From contig JAFEMH010000747.1 in assembly GCA_022495995.1 (NCBI GenBank), positions 248,001 to 312,000 of the forward strand: a DNA stretch of 64,000 nucleotides, given 5' to 3'. This DNA is from Adenophora triphylla var. japonica (taxonomy: Eukaryota > Streptophyta > Magnoliopsida > Asterales > Campanulaceae). The position numbers and the translations under genes are program-made. This document shows, one piece after another, positions 1 to 11,788 of the stretch (the stretch's first letter is position 1; each line of letters opens with the position of its first letter). A model generated the notes under the pieces. The model was not told the DNA's origin and searched no databases. It saw nothing but the letters and a program-made list of their open reading frames with translations.

Positions 1-62
1 CGACAATGAGAGTTATGCTTCCAAGAAAGAAAGAAAGAAAGAAAGCAAGGACGACCCCCTTA

Positions 63-922
63 CCATGGCAATGCTAGAAAAGAAACTTGCATCCCTCGAT
101 GTGGGTAAGGGAGCCTCACTCTCTAATTGACTATGACACCCTTCATCAATCCATGTCAAAGCTTCCTAGAAAGTACAAGACACCCGACATTGCAAAATTC
201 AATGGTTCTACTTGCCCTAAAGCTCATTTGGAAACCTACTCTTGGGCCATGCTACCTATGGGTGCCGATGACAACTTGCTAGTTCAATGCTTCCCTCAAA
301 CCCTCGATGGTGCCGCTAGAGATTGGTACATGACTCTTCCACTCTCCACAAGGCTTGATTGGCCACTCGCCGCCGTGCCTTCCAAGAGCAATTTGAGGAC
401 AACTCTACCTACCGCACTACTAGAAGGGACCTCGAGCAAACTAAGCAACACCAAAATGAGTCATTCGCAGACTTTGTCAAAAGATGGAGGACCAAACTGA
501 TTGAAATCGTTGATAGGCCAAGCCTAGACGAACAAATTCATATTCTACTTCAATGTCTCCGCGAAGAGTACCAAGAGAAGCTTGTCGGCAATTACTTCCC
601 TAGTTTCCTCGAACTCCATAAATCGGGCATTAGAATTGATGAATTGATCCGTCTTAGAAAGAATTCAGAAAAGGAGAATTGTCCAACAAAAGGGAGCATC
701 GGTCGTACCTATCATGATTTTGGTGGGGCTACTCTTAAGGAAATATTCGATGATCTAGTAGGCCAAGGAAAATTGAAGCCAATGGAAAACTATCATCCTA
801 AGAAAATGAGGGAGGACCACAAATTTTGCGATTACCATCAGTTTAGTGGTCATGACACCAACAATTGCTACAATTTGAGGGATGCCATCCAAGACTTGTA
901 TGAAGCCGGCAAGATCAACTGA
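63..922 (+). pseudogene. Ty3/gypsy gag, frameshifted
   Basis: Capsid-type retrotransposon Gag. The reading shifts frame near 87-115 and again near 350-380. The middle frame carries F-N-G-S-T-C-P-K-A-H, the conserved start of Tat-like gag. The last frame continues through the gag helices (QEQFEDNSTYRTTRRDLEQ) and ends with a zinc-finger-like C-x2-H-x4-G-H-x4-C motif near 829-870 before a TGA at 920-922. The protein would package element RNA in the cytoplasm. Two frameshifts make this copy unable to encode a continuous protein. The same finger type closes the gag at 60689-61981, supporting common descent. Confidence 0.75.
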
Positions 923-1462
923 AGCATCACCACCTTGGGGCTCCGATTGTCCTCTCCCTTTTTCCTTTGAAAAAAAAAAGAAAAGAAAAAGAAAAAAAAT
1001 AGATTAGGTAAACTTCCTAGTATGTTCTCGAAGAGTCGTTCTGTCATTCTAGTCCATCTCTATCCTCTCTAGTTTGTGTCAAGTGAACTATCGAGTCTGT
1101 TTCGAATTTCCTTATCAATAAAAGTTATCTCTTTATCCTAAACACTTTCCCAAAAGTTGTTCTTCTTTATGAGCATCATTTGATCCATGCCAAATAGTGG
1201 ACCCTCATTCCTTAAATCATCACGAAAAATAGAAACTTCTAAACAAGTTTGAAATGAAAAGTATCCTTAGAAGGCTTAAGGCTAAACATTACTCATGTTG
1301 AAAGTCGAAGATCAACAAACGAAGGAAGCCAAAGGCGCTGCTATCAACATTCATCCCAAGAAAAGTGGGGCTACTCAATTCAAGGCTTTGAGAGTACAAA
1401 AATAAATAAAAAAGCTCGCTAGGATGAAACTCCTCAAATCGTCCTGGGCAAAAATAGAGCAT

Positions 1463-1495
<33 letters not shown>

Positions 1496-3040
1496 AGAGA
1501 GAAGAAAAACTCTCAAGCCTTCATCGCCCCACAACAAGGATGGAATTTCAACAAAGGCAAGAAGGACTCTCCCACAAAGAAGAAGAGTCAAGTGATACCA
1601 ATGAAGAAAAGAGGATCCCTCAACATCCTCTTACCATGAAGCCCGAATGGCAGCGCAAATGAAGAAGACTTTCAACATCAATCCATAAAGAAAATGTTTA
1701 GCCTTAAGTCGTGCTAATGATTGGCTTTGTTTTCAAACTCGTTAAGAAATTTCTAAATGATGCAAGGTCCATTAAAGGTAAAATGACTTTTCTAGACATT
1801 TGAGCCATATAGCATTCTTTTTTGAGTCTAGGGGCTTTCTCTTAGCCATTCTCATACACACTCTTGAAATCCAAGCATTAAAACTGGGGCTTCCTAACCT
1901 TTCCTGTCCCAGTCAATCTCTACTAAAACTCTCAAGAGTAATCAAACCTGCATTAGGGGCTTTCCTCTTCGCTTCTCACTCTCATCATTAGAGAATATAC
2001 TCCCCCAAAAAGAGCCAATGCTTGGATAACCTTCCAAAAATAGAGTCCGTCTTTTCTCAACTAAACTTGAGATCTCATCTTTCTCCTTAATGAGATTCTT
2101 CCAACTGAGTTCTCTTCGAGTAAACATGCTTTTCAAAAAAAAATGGCTCGCTAGGTTGAAAACTCGTAAAGAGCGACCTAGGCAAAAGTTAGAGCACAAA
2201 AACAAAAGACGCAAAAGAGATGCCCGCTAGATTGAAAACCTGAAAGGGCGGTCTAGGCAAAAACCAGGGTGCGTCACAAAAAAAAAATCAAAGGGGAAAA
2301 GGAGGGGATCCTTCTTCAATTCACGCAGCCTCACAAGCATGTTCGCGAGGTCGTCTGCAGCATACAAAAAGTCTTGGGGCTTAGTGTCAAGAGAAGCCTT
2401 TGGAAAATGCGTGCTTTGGATTAGGCACCATAAGTTCTACATAGCAAAAGCCATTGGAGTGGTATAGACCTTGGTCAGTCAATGATCATCACATGAGAAA
2501 CTTGGGGCTTGACGATGAAAAAGTCCTGCGACAACAGAAAATTCTTGAAGTATCCCGAACCTTAGTGTTGAACTTGGGTCATCTCAACGGAATCCTATTA
2601 GACGACTGTCTCATTCGATCTTTAGATGGACCTCACGAGTTGGCCTCCTAGACCAAAATCTAAATCACGAACAATTTTCAATTCTCACATAATAAAACTC
2701 ATTCTCCCCGCTGATTCTTGGAGTCGAGTGCACATTGATCGTCTTGAACAAACAAATGCTTAAGTGAATGTATGTTGTTATGCAAATGATTTCACTAACC
2801 CTCTTGTAGGAATTAAAATGCGTAAAGCACGTCAAGTGCCTACTTTCAAGAATTAGATCAAACATGTTGAGTGTTTGGATTTCGCCTACCTTTCCATCTA
2901 TCAATGCATCCAATTGATCGCGTCAAGCAAACCAAAGCATCAAGCATCCATCGCGTCAAGCAACCGTCACTTCAAGTGCCATGCGTCAAGCATATTCCAA
3001 CAAAAAAAAAAAGCCCGATTCAGCGCCCTTACAGGTGGAT
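923..3040 (+). other. 3' non-coding region of gag-only element
   Basis: No gene is visible. The region is A-rich, with a poly-A run at 1466-1493. A structured motif recurs three times, near 1410-1465, 2148-2200 and 2222-2275: a GCTAG(G/A) half, a short spacer, then CCTAGGC or close variants, followed by CAAAAA and A-rich sequence. The halves can pair as a hairpin. Similar blocks are familiar from 3' regions of plant Tat/Ogre elements. Several short open frames here are low-complexity and not convincing. Confidence 0.6.
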
Positions 3041-3935
3041 CGTCATCAAATAGATGTGTCAAGCATCTAGGGTAAGTATGTCAAGTACTCACCATCAAAA
3101 GCCCGATTCAGCGCCCTTACAGGTGGATCGTCACCAAGTAGGTGTGTCAAGCATCTACAAGTAGTATGTCGAGTACTACTCAACAAAAAAGCTCGGTCTT
3201 GAATCGCCAGGATCGTCACCAAGTAGGTGTGTCAAGCATCTACAGGTAGTATGTCAAGTACTCACCAACAAAAAGCTCGGTCTTGAATCGCCAGGATCGT
3301 CACCAACTAGGTGTGTCAAGCATCTACAAGTAGTATGTCGAGTACTACTCAACAAAAAAGCTCGGTCTTGAATCGCCAGGATCGTCACCAAGTAGGTGTG
3401 TCAAGCATCTACAAGTAGTATGTCGAGTACTACTCAACAAAAAAGCTCGGTCTTGAATCGCCAGGATCGTCACCAAGTAGGTGTGTCAAGCATCTACAGG
3501 TAGTATGTCAAGTACTCACCAACAAAAAGCTCGGTCTTGAATCGCCAGGATCGTCACCAACTAGGTGTGTCAAGCATCTACAAGTAGTATGTCGAGCACT
3601 ACTCAACAAAAAAGCTCGGTCTTGAATCGCCAGGATCGTCACCAATTAGGTGTGTCAAGCATCTAGGGTCAGTATGTCAAATACTCACCTCAACAAAAGC
3701 TCGATCTTGAATCGCCAGGATCGTCACCAACTAGGTGTGTCAAGCATCTAAGGTTAGTATGTCGAGTACTACTCAACAAAAGCCTGGTTTTGAATCGCCA
3801 GGATCGTCACCAAGTAGGTGTGTCAAGCATCTAGGGTTAGTATGTCAAATACTCACCTCAACAAAAGCTCGGTCTTGAATCGCCAGGATCGTCACCTCAA
3901 CAAAAGCTCGGTCCCGAATTGCAGGATCGTCGCCT
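3040..3935 (+). repeat. 85-bp tandem array, about 10 units
   Basis: The landmark TCACCAA(G/C)TAGGTGTGTCAA recurs at 3131, 3216, 3300, 3385, 3470, 3554, 3639, 3724 and 3807, with a degenerate unit near 3892, giving periods of 83-85 bp. Two sub-variants alternate, one with ACTACTCAAC and one with ACTCACC, which suggests amplification of higher-order dimers. Units are contiguous with no unique spacers, so this is a minisatellite. It lies between gag and LTR, where Tat/Ogre elements often carry tandem repeats. Confidence 0.9.
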
Positions 3936-4176
3936 CACTTCAAGTCTCAAAAAGAAAACCAACAGACGCAAAGGACCTGACAGTAAACCTTTGCTTTCTA
4001 ACATCATTCCCCCATGTGTTCGGAACCCAAACAGCGAATCTTCGAGACGGACAGTATATTAATTGGGTCATGATTTGATTCCTCGATACGGATTTGCCTT
4101 TTCAAAAATAAAATCTCCTCGATTTTCAAAAAAATAATTTTCAAAATACCTAAAGCAACCTTTTCGTGTTTTGGAG

Positions 4177-4224
4177 TCGAACTACGTTTTGGTCTGATTC
4201 TCCGATAGAGATACGTAGGCAGCC
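4177..4224 (+). other. Conserved CTACG/CGTAG hairpin motif
   Basis: GAACTACG is followed about 30 bases later by GATACGTAGGCAGCC, so CTACG and CGTAG can form a stem. The same arrangement appears four times on the opposite strand in the second gag-only element (55321-55363, 55671-55713, 58931-58980, 59464-59515). I recall this type of block from 3' regions of many plant Ty3/gypsy elements. Its function is unknown to me. Confidence 0.6.
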
Positions 4225-4302
4225 GTGCGGCACGACCATCCCAAAGTTCAGAACGATGTCTTTTCTATCGACGACACTTCTTCTTTCATAAGACACATCG
4301 CC

Positions 4303-4311
4303 GAGGGGCTC
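4303..4311 (+). other. Polypurine tract (plus-strand primer)
   Basis: GAGGGGCTC ends directly at the LTR start TGTAGACACCCC. The second gag-only element has GAGGGGCTTC in the same position on the minus strand (55196-55205), which supports both assignments. Confidence 0.65.
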
Positions 4312-4673
4312 TGTAGACACCCCATTCGAACTCATAATTACATGATTACACTACTCTTCATCTCTCTTTTATGTTTTGATGAAAGCATATCGCTTTGTCA
4401 TGTTTCGTTAAGTTTCTAACTAACCTCGTTAGTTTTGGACCCTAACGACTAACTAACATGAAGAGGACAAAATGGTCATTTGACTAGTTATCTCGCACGA
4501 GATAAGCTGTCTCGCGCGAGATATCCCCTCGACAGGATGTGCAGAATCACAATTCTTCTCCGTTTCAAACTCTCTTTCTGGATAAAACCTTATCAATTCG
4601 GGTATCCAATCATAACTGAGTTCTAGAACCTTCTGATAGGGTTTTACCTCTCCACTTCTTCCTATCTATCACC

Positions 4674-4681
4674 TATAAATA
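4674..4681 (+). promoter_or_regulatory. LTR TATA box, copy 1
   Basis: TATAAATA lies in the LTR about 360 bases from its start. The predicted transcription start is roughly 30 bases downstream. Confidence 0.6.
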
Positions 4682-5346
4682 CTGGATGACTTTCAGTGTT
4701 TCAGGAGGTCGACAATTCTGATCCTTGATCAAGAACACACACAACACACACAATTTGTTGGTTTCTTTCCATGAAAGACTCCTTCAAATCACTCACAAAA
4801 CAACTCCCAAAGTTTGTTCATCAACCTTGTTGATTAACAAACATCGAAGCCCGAATCAAGGGAACAAGGCGAAGCTCCGTCCGCATCAAGATCCAAATCA
4901 AGGATCGAGGCGAAGCTCTGTCCAAATCAAGGTTCGACTCTAAACTTGAGTCGAAACTCTGTCCGAATCTCTTCTCAAAAGGTAATCATCCTTTAAACTT
5001 TCGTTTCTCTTCTCAACCTCTCTATTGATTTTAGAGTAGTGTAATCCCATCAAAAGGATTAGCCTAGTTATGTTTCGTTAAGTTTCTAACTAACCTCGTT
5101 AGTTTTGGACCTAACTGACTAACGAAACAGCTGAAGAGGACAAAATGGTCATTTGACTAGTTATCTCGCACGAGATAAGCTGTCTCGCGCGAGATATCCC
5201 CTCGACAGGATGTGCAGAATCACAATTCTTCTCCGTTTCAAACTCTCTTTCTGGATAAAACCTTATCAATTCGGGTATCCAATCATAACTGAGTTCTAGA
5301 ACCTTCTGATAGGGTTTTACCTCTCCACTTCTTCCTATCTATCACC

Positions 5347-5354
5347 TATAAATA
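5347..5354 (+). promoter_or_regulatory. LTR TATA box, copy 2
   Basis: This is an identical TATAAATA exactly 673 bases after the first, created by the internal duplication. If both work, one LTR has two tandem promoters. Confidence 0.6.
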
Positions 5355-6090
5355 CTGGATGACTTTCAGTGTTTCAGGAGGTCGACAATTCTGATCCTTG
5401 ATCAAGAACACACACAACACACACAATTTGTTGGTTTCTTTCCATGAAAGACTCCTTCAAATCACTCACAAAACAACTCCCAAAGTTTGTTCATCAACCT
5501 TGTTGATTAACAAACATCGAAGCCCGAATCAAGGGAACAAGGCGAAGCTCCGTCCGCATCAAGATCCAAATCAAGGATCGAGGCGAAGCTCTGTCCAAAT
5601 CAAGGTTCGACTCTAAACTTGAGTCGAAACTCTGTCCGAATCTCTTCTCAAAAGGTAATCATCCTTTAAACTTTCGTTTCTCTTCTCAACCTCTCTATTG
5701 ATTTTAGAGTAGTGTAATCCCATCAAAAGGATTAGCCTAGAGTCCCTTCAGTCAATGAAAGCGATCTCGAAGCATACAATCCGACATTCCTAATCAAGAA
5801 ATTGATTAGGGTTTATTTGTTCTTCTTTAATTATTTTATTAAAAAGATTGAAAACCTCTCTTTTCTTTAGCAAGACCGATCTCCGGATTGGGTGGAATGG
5901 ATGCTCCTTGACCTACCCATTCCATAACCTAAGCCCCGAACCCAAATCTCTTTCAAAATGGTTTTCCTATGTTTCCAATCGAATAATATAGGTGGCGACT
6001 CAAAAAGATGAAAAGATGAAAATTTTCTCACAACGCTACACCAGGGCCTTTGCTGCAAACCTAGGCTTTGAACGGGTCGCTGCAAATACA

Positions 6091-6539
6091 GAGGTCAACA
6101 TCTTGGCACAAGTAAGAAGTCTAGGTGCAAAAACAAAAGAAGCTTACCAAATGACATCTTGTTCCATAAAAGCTTTTCTGCAGAATCTTTTTAAAGCATC
6201 CACATCAAATTATCCTTCTTTATAGAAAAACCTATCCTTTCAAAACACCCTTATCTCCGAATTCTATTCTAATCCATGCCTTGATTTTAGCTCTACATTC
6301 GTGCCCGGAGAATCGCAAAACGTCTCATCTTCCAAATTTAACAGCAAGGTGATTAAGGATGGAATTTTTAAAATTTAAACCTCTATCATGGAAACTTCAA
6401 AATTTCAGGGGCAATTGTTTGGGGTAGAAGATCTATAGCAACAGGTTACATCTTGACGTCTCATCTTGGGATAACAACTTGGTAAAACAACTTGATAGAC
6501 TATACGCATTGCCGAAGTGATTGTATGGCAATATTATAG
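6091..6539. other. Unassigned segment between elements
   Basis: I see no gene or recognisable repeat here. It is AT-rich and abuts the target duplication GAACT. Its original continuation is at 21298, on the far side of the 14.7-kb nested insertion. Confidence 0.5.
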
Positions 6540-6544
6540 GAACT

Positions 6545-7121
6545 TGTTTTGGCCAAATTTAAGCACTTTGACCTCAAGGATGAAAATAGGGCACCATGGA
6601 ATATGATTATGTAAATTCAAGATAAAGAGACAAAGGAATTAATGAGGAAAGCCCTTAAACAACTTGTTCGCCGACATAAAACCTCGGAACAATGGAATTT
6701 TATTACTATGATGATCGGAATGTGAGTTTGGGTACAGAGAATATTACGAAAATGTGAGTATTCTCAGTGTGTGTGTACATGTGTTGCTATTCTGATTTAA
6801 ATACTAGGAAAAGTAACGTAAATAACAGAATTAATGAGATCCCACATCTTGCGCCTAGAATCCCGCTGGAAGTTATGAAGATCAAGATAGCCGTTTTGAG
6901 GAGTATTACGTGCATTGAAGATAGGTTTCATGATCTTTGACTTGGTCTCACATTTTTCATAACGGTTCCTAAAAATTAGGTCCGAAGTAATGGCTCTGCA
7001 TAACGTGATTTTAGTCAAGTTGTACTATCAAGTTGTAAGCTCAAGATGAAACGTCAGGTTGTACGCTCAAGATGTAACGCCAGGATGGAATGCCAGGGTG
7101 CTGATTTTTCTACCCCAAACA
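6545..7121 (-). repeat. 3' LTR of level-1 element
   Basis: The 577-bp LTR reads TGTTTGGGG...CCAAAACA on the minus strand. It is preceded on that strand by a G-rich tract (CGGGGGTAAA, 7122-7131), a reasonable polypurine primer. It matches 20721-21292 throughout with scattered substitutions and small indels. Conceptual proteins of about 73 residues read from it are not genes. Confidence 0.85.
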
Positions 7122-7131
7122 TTTACCCCCG

Positions 7132-7864
7132 AATTTTTGAAGTTTAAAGAGAATTTAACTTTGAAAATTCAACTATTAATCGTTGTCGCCCATTGGCAAT
7201 CGATTTGGGCGGAGGACGAGATGTCTGTTATTTTGGGAGGCTCTAGGCATCAGAGTCATAATGGGATTCTTGAACCGTAAAAAAACTCCTTCTATTAAAC
7301 AAAGAACTTGAACCTGGCTATTATTTACCACAAATGAAGAGAGAGAAAGTCTGTGAGTACAGTGAGTTTGTATTTCTGCATGCAAGAGTCAGTACAAAAA
7401 AAAACAAATTGTTTTTATGCTTTAATCAAGTATTTCAATAGAGAGAGGGTCCTCTAAGACAATTAGTAATTTAGGATATAATTTTGGATTTTGACATGTC
7501 TGTTTGGACATGTTTTGGGAATGTAAACGGAGAAGAATGAGTAGCATGTTGAAGCTACAACTTTGGAATGAAATGAAAAGATGCTTGACCTTTTATTCTT
7601 GTGTTCGTTTGGTACCATCTTAATGTTACAATCAATGATTTCAACTTGAGTTCATAATTTTAATTAATTGCAAGAAGGTAATCAATATGTACATGACACA
7701 TTGGCCCACCTACAACTTAACTAAAACATGAAAAACGTGCGCCCAGTCGAAGGTGTAAATAACCTTAACAACTTGAGAAGGATGAAAAATCCTTAAACCT
7801 TAGAAAGGTGTGTACCTTTACATTTTGATCGTAACTTTGGACTTTTTTTTGGTGTGAATCTAAT
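7132..7864. other. Non-coding interior of level-1 element
   Basis: This is AT-rich interior sequence between the gag-like fragment and the polypurine tract. I see no domain. It is part of the 2.45-kb element. Confidence 0.5.
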
Positions 7865-8372
7865 TCAGCTTGTGGCAACTTGAAGATTGACTGCATACTG
7901 TTTTAGTAACCTTGATTTTTTAGCAAGATGAGCAAGCTGAAACATCACCTTGTTATCTTGGGTTATTTTGCAACTTGAACTGACATAATTGAAATATAAA
8001 TCTAATTGAAATAACATAATTGAAATAAAGCAAAGTAAATTATACCTCGCAGCCTGAAAAACACTAGGTGATGCATTCAGACGTGCTCCGGACGAACCAT
8101 CTTGGAGAGCGGAAACCTCATGTTGCAACCTGGCGACATTGTTCATCAGCATTGTGGAGGTGTCGATTTGTACCATCATCTGGCGTTTTAATTCAGTTAT
8201 TGTGTTTGTCAGGTTGGAGACGAGATCCAATGGAATTCCTTGCGTAGTTGCAACTGATGCTCCTCATTGAGTTCGGGTCAAACTTGTAGTCGAGCCAACA
8301 TTCTGGCCTGAAGTCAATACTCCGATGGTAGCTCCAGCTGAAGTCATAGCAGATGACATTCCGGTAGACATC
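7865..8372 (-). pseudogene. Gag-like N-terminal fragment of level-1 element
   Basis: The frame starts at the ATG at 8372-8370 just inside the element, close to the primer-binding site. It reads a Thr/Ser/Ala-rich start (MSTGMSSAMTSAG), then a stop near 8268, then a helical stretch (NTITELKRQMMVQIDTSTML and following) that looks like the N-terminal coiled coil of plant Ty3/gypsy Gag. Homology-like sequence fades near 8045, where a possible splice donor follows. There is no capsid core or zinc knuckle. Identification rests on position and composition, so it is tentative. Confidence 0.4.
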
Positions 8373-9335
8373 TTGAATCGTAATTGTCACGACCCTAAAA
8401 TTTGGCACTCTTTTAGCACACTTTGAGCACGTGGGGTTCGGGTGGTAGTATCTCATTTCATGCTATTTATGTTACTTGCTAAGTTTATATGCTCATATTA
8501 TATTTTTGATGATTTTGGAAAGTTAGGATGGAAATGAATTAATTTTAATGATAAAGGGTCTAAGGGGAATAAAAATAAAATGTGTAGTGAATTTATAATT
8601 GTTGGAAATTTTAAATAAAATATTTACTTGAGATTGAGGCGCTTGGGTGTAAAAGAGGATAGTTAAGGTTGTTAGTTTTATTTCCTAGGTTCTTAGAGGA
8701 GCTTTAGTGTAACATGTGATAATTATCCATGGAAATTGCAAAGGGAAAATCATTTCCTTCTTCCTCAGTAATTCTTTCTCTTCCAAAAGCCATGAAAGAC
8801 CAAAACCCTAGCTTCACCTTCTAAAAATTCTACCACCTTCATTACTTCTTCGTTTTCAAAACCGATTGCGGATTCTTGTTTGTGGTGACGAGAGGATCGC
8901 GTAGAGTCGGTCAAATAAATATTCTATTTTGCACTATTTAAGTAAGTTATTATGATTTTCTTTCAAAAAAGTGATCATCTTATGATTATTGTTGTTATTG
9001 ATATGATTTAAAGGAATTTTGGTGTTTTGGAACACTTTTATTTAGTAAGAATGGTTTTTGAAAAGTGGAATGGAAATGAATATGGGTTGGTTGTTGAAAT
9101 AGCAAGAATATGTGTTAATATTTATGTTATAGTGTTAATGCCTTGATAAAAATGGTTGCATGACAAAGTGACATAAAGTTTGGTACTAAATTGATGTTGG
9201 TTGGTGTTGGATTAGTTTGGAAGGGGTATGAAATGGTTTGGGAGTGGTTTGCTGATGTTTGGTACTGATTTTGGTCACTTTGAAAACAAAGGAAACTTGG
9301 TTTGAGTCATTTGGTTTGGTTGCTGATGTTCTTCC

Positions 9336-11545
9336 TGTAATGTATGGGTATTTTGTGGATATTTTGATATATTAAAATTTAAATGAATAACTAAATGAAT
9401 ATTAACAAGATAATGCATCAGCCAACCTTAGAATTTTGACAGCCATTGCTGTGGGAAATTAGAAAGCCAGACTTAGAAGATTGAAAGCCATAGACATCAG
9501 TATAAATAAGTTTCTTTAGGCTTAGGATTTGTCATCTGAAAACTAAGAGAGAGACTGAGAGGTGGGACGGCTGGAGCTTGGAGAAAAAGACGGACAGAAG
9601 AGTGGAGGGATCTTGTTTGGGCCAGCGAGATTGAGCAAGGGCGCCTAAGGGACTGAATCAGTGTCGAAATCCTTGCTTGAGGTAAGTCAATCCTTAAATC
9701 CTAGTTTTAGTTTCGTGGTTCTAATCTGCAAGAGATTCAGGGTGTTTAAAAATTGGATATGAATTCAACTAAGTAACAGTGAATTGAGGTTTTGTTGAAT
9801 TGTTAAAGGATTAATGGTTTTGTATAAATAGATAATATTATGTTATTAGCTGGGTATAAAAAAAAGAGAATAATGAAATCAAGTTAAACAAACAGAAAGG
9901 TCAGTGCTCAGTGTTTGTTTGGTGCTCTACATGGTGGCACGAAATTGTTGCTGGGAGAATTGGAGAAGGTGGAATAAGTTATAACTAGCCTTGATATACT
10001 TATAAATTACAGTTGGTCACATAAGTTGTGGGTATTAATTTTGATCAAAGAACATGGATTCAGATTATGGTTGTTGGGTTACCATGTTTTCTTAGAGTTG
10101 TGTTCTATATTACTATGTATGTATACACAGGTATGAAGTTACATTGTTTAGAGTTCTATATTAGTATGTTCGTAATTACGAGTACAATGGAGTTCAAATA
10201 GGATAATGGTTGCTGAATTAGAAATCAAGAAAAAATGCGATAAGTAAATTATGTGAATCAAATCGAGACAAGTGGGTTAGAGGATTTAAAACTCGGTTGA
10301 TCAATAGTGCCTTGCATATTCAATTGTTGGGAATGAGGATTTACATCCAACCTCTTAGGCCCATTTAGACCATGGTGTTCTAGAGTACAAATTCACCCCA
10401 TAATAAGTTAAATTTCAAAAATGTCCTTAGGATCATGGGAATGCAGATAGTCGTTGAAGTTTAAAAATCTCAAATTAGTCTAACTGTGTTTTGTTAATAA
10501 TATTATATTTTTGTTGTGATTAGATTTTGGAAAGCGAAATTAGGAGCGGTCAGTTCCGGTGCTAGACAATTACGATAAGGTAAGGGATTACGTCTCTTAG
10601 TATTAGTGTATATCGTTATCTATTGGCCCTCCATTATTCTTAGAGTAATTATTGTATTACCGTTATGGCCGGTAACTTTGATTGGAATTCACTCCAAGTG
10701 CTTTCGTCATTGAAATTTTCTAAACTTAAATTGACATTGATTTCTTGGTCAATTAAAGAACATCATCGATAAAAGAATGATCACTTAATGACACCCATTT
10801 AATTATGGGTTAATATTGATGTACTATTGATACCCGATCATGAGGGTTAATTCATGACATGCCTATGTGGCATTAACCATTGATATCGACACCACTGAAA
10901 TTGTGGTTATATAGGTTATCCGGATATACCGAACCATTGATACATCGACTATTGTACCCTTTGGGTTACTTTTGAATATTGATTTGATGAAAAGAATATT
11001 AAGTGATCATAATTGATTTTTTCGCATTATCGAATATTGAATTGTGCCATGATTTCCTTTCTTTGTAATAAGAAGAAAAATTATTGTTTGGATTTATTAA
11101 TTTGTCCGTTTCATCGAAAATTGTTATTTGATACACTCTTTGAGGTCACCCCTTCTTAGAAATCGAAGGGGCGACGTAAAACCTTACTGAGCATTGTTCC
11201 CTCACCCTTTCTCTAAATTCTATTTCTTCAGGTTATAAGTAGGAAAGCAAGGCTTTTGGTGGAGACATCTTGAGGCGGACCCGAATAAGTAAAGTAGTGA
11301 TTTTTTATGTTTTTAAGTAGGCTTTTAGTGAGATTGTAATAAATGCCATAAACGAGTTTTAATGGCTACTAGCCGTTAGTAGTGAAAGACAATTGTTACG
11401 CTTCCGTTATCTATTTTGGTTTTTGGGTTATATGTACTAGCCGTAGAGATTTAAATTGTAGTTTGTGACCGTTAATCCTTTATTTTGAAGGACGGATTTA
11501 TATTATTAATGATATTATGATATTCAGAAATTTGGGGTTGTCACA
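9336..11545 (+). repeat. 5' LTR of level-3 chromovirus
   Basis: This 2,210-bp LTR reads TGTAATGTATGGG...GGGGTTGTCACA. A TATAAATA at 9501-9508 is the likely U3 promoter. The differences from the 3' LTR are mostly one- or two-base changes clustered around AG/GC dinucleotides. Confidence 0.95.
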
Positions 11546-11547
11546 GT

Positions 11548-11559
11548 TGGTATCAGAGC
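11548..11559 (+). other. Primer-binding site, tRNA-iMet
   Basis: TGGTATCAGAGC starts two bases after the LTR end. It is the well-known complement of the 3' end of plant initiator methionine tRNA. Confidence 0.93.
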
Positions 11560-11788
11560 ATTGGGATTAGATCTTGAAAGGGGATAAGAACTCTGATTAG
11601 TGAAGCATTAGGGTTATGAACAATTAAAGAATTAGTTCCTTAAAGTCAATTGAGGATAATAGCTATTAAGTTTTGGAAGCTTATTGACGATATAGATGAT
11701 TGATTTAATGGTTTCTTAGTATCTATTGAGGTTAATCAATATTTCTTGTCTCATTTAAAATCAATATTTCTTGTCTCAATTGTAGGAA

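Larger units (their letters stand above)
4401..5740 (+). repeat. 670-bp direct tandem duplication inside LTR
   Basis: Copy 1 (4401-5067) and copy 2 (5071-5740) are almost identical. The visible differences are a small cluster near 4438-4462/5108-5135 that changes the offset from 670 to 673. Each copy contains the palindrome pair, the TATA box, downstream leader and the TTAGAGTAGTG block. The near-identity implies a recent duplication. Confidence 0.92.
1..6090 (+). mobile_element. Gag-only Tat-like LTR retrotransposon, 3' part
   Basis: The element enters from the left edge. In order it shows a degraded gag, about 3.4 kb of non-coding DNA with a tandem array, a polypurine tract and a long LTR. 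There is no trace of protease, reverse transcriptase, RNase H or integrase between gag and the LTR, so this is either a pol deletion or a non-autonomous element of the TR-GAG/LARD kind. The gag motif F-N-G-x-x-C-P-K-x-H and the tract GAGGGGCTC just before the LTR are what I know from Tat/Ogre-type Ty3/gypsy elements. The right end is approximate because LTR U5 sequence is poorly conserved. The element at 53810-64000 has the same architecture on the other strand. Confidence 0.7.
4312..6090 (+). repeat. LTR of the gag-only element
   Basis: The LTR begins TGTAGACACCCC after the polypurine tract. It contains two TATAAATA boxes because of an internal 670-bp tandem duplication. GGTGGCGACTC near 5992 is typical of the U5 region of Tat/Ogre LTRs. 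The 3' end is uncertain (about 6083-6091). U3 carries CpG-rich palindromes at 4488-4525 and 5161-5198. There is no second LTR in the window to confirm the ends. Confidence 0.65.

Noticed and set aside
3040..3935. Regularly spaced repeats that might look like a CRISPR array
   Set aside because: The whole 85-bp unit is repeated, with no unique spacers, and the genome is a plant's.
4725..5616. Two identical 72-residue frames
   Set aside because: They are copies within the LTR tandem duplication, without a domain. Identity reflects DNA duplication, not protein conservation.
6797..7018. 73-residue minus-strand frame repeated at 20970-21191
   Set aside because: It lies wholly within the LTR pair of the level-1 element, so its conservation is that of the LTR.
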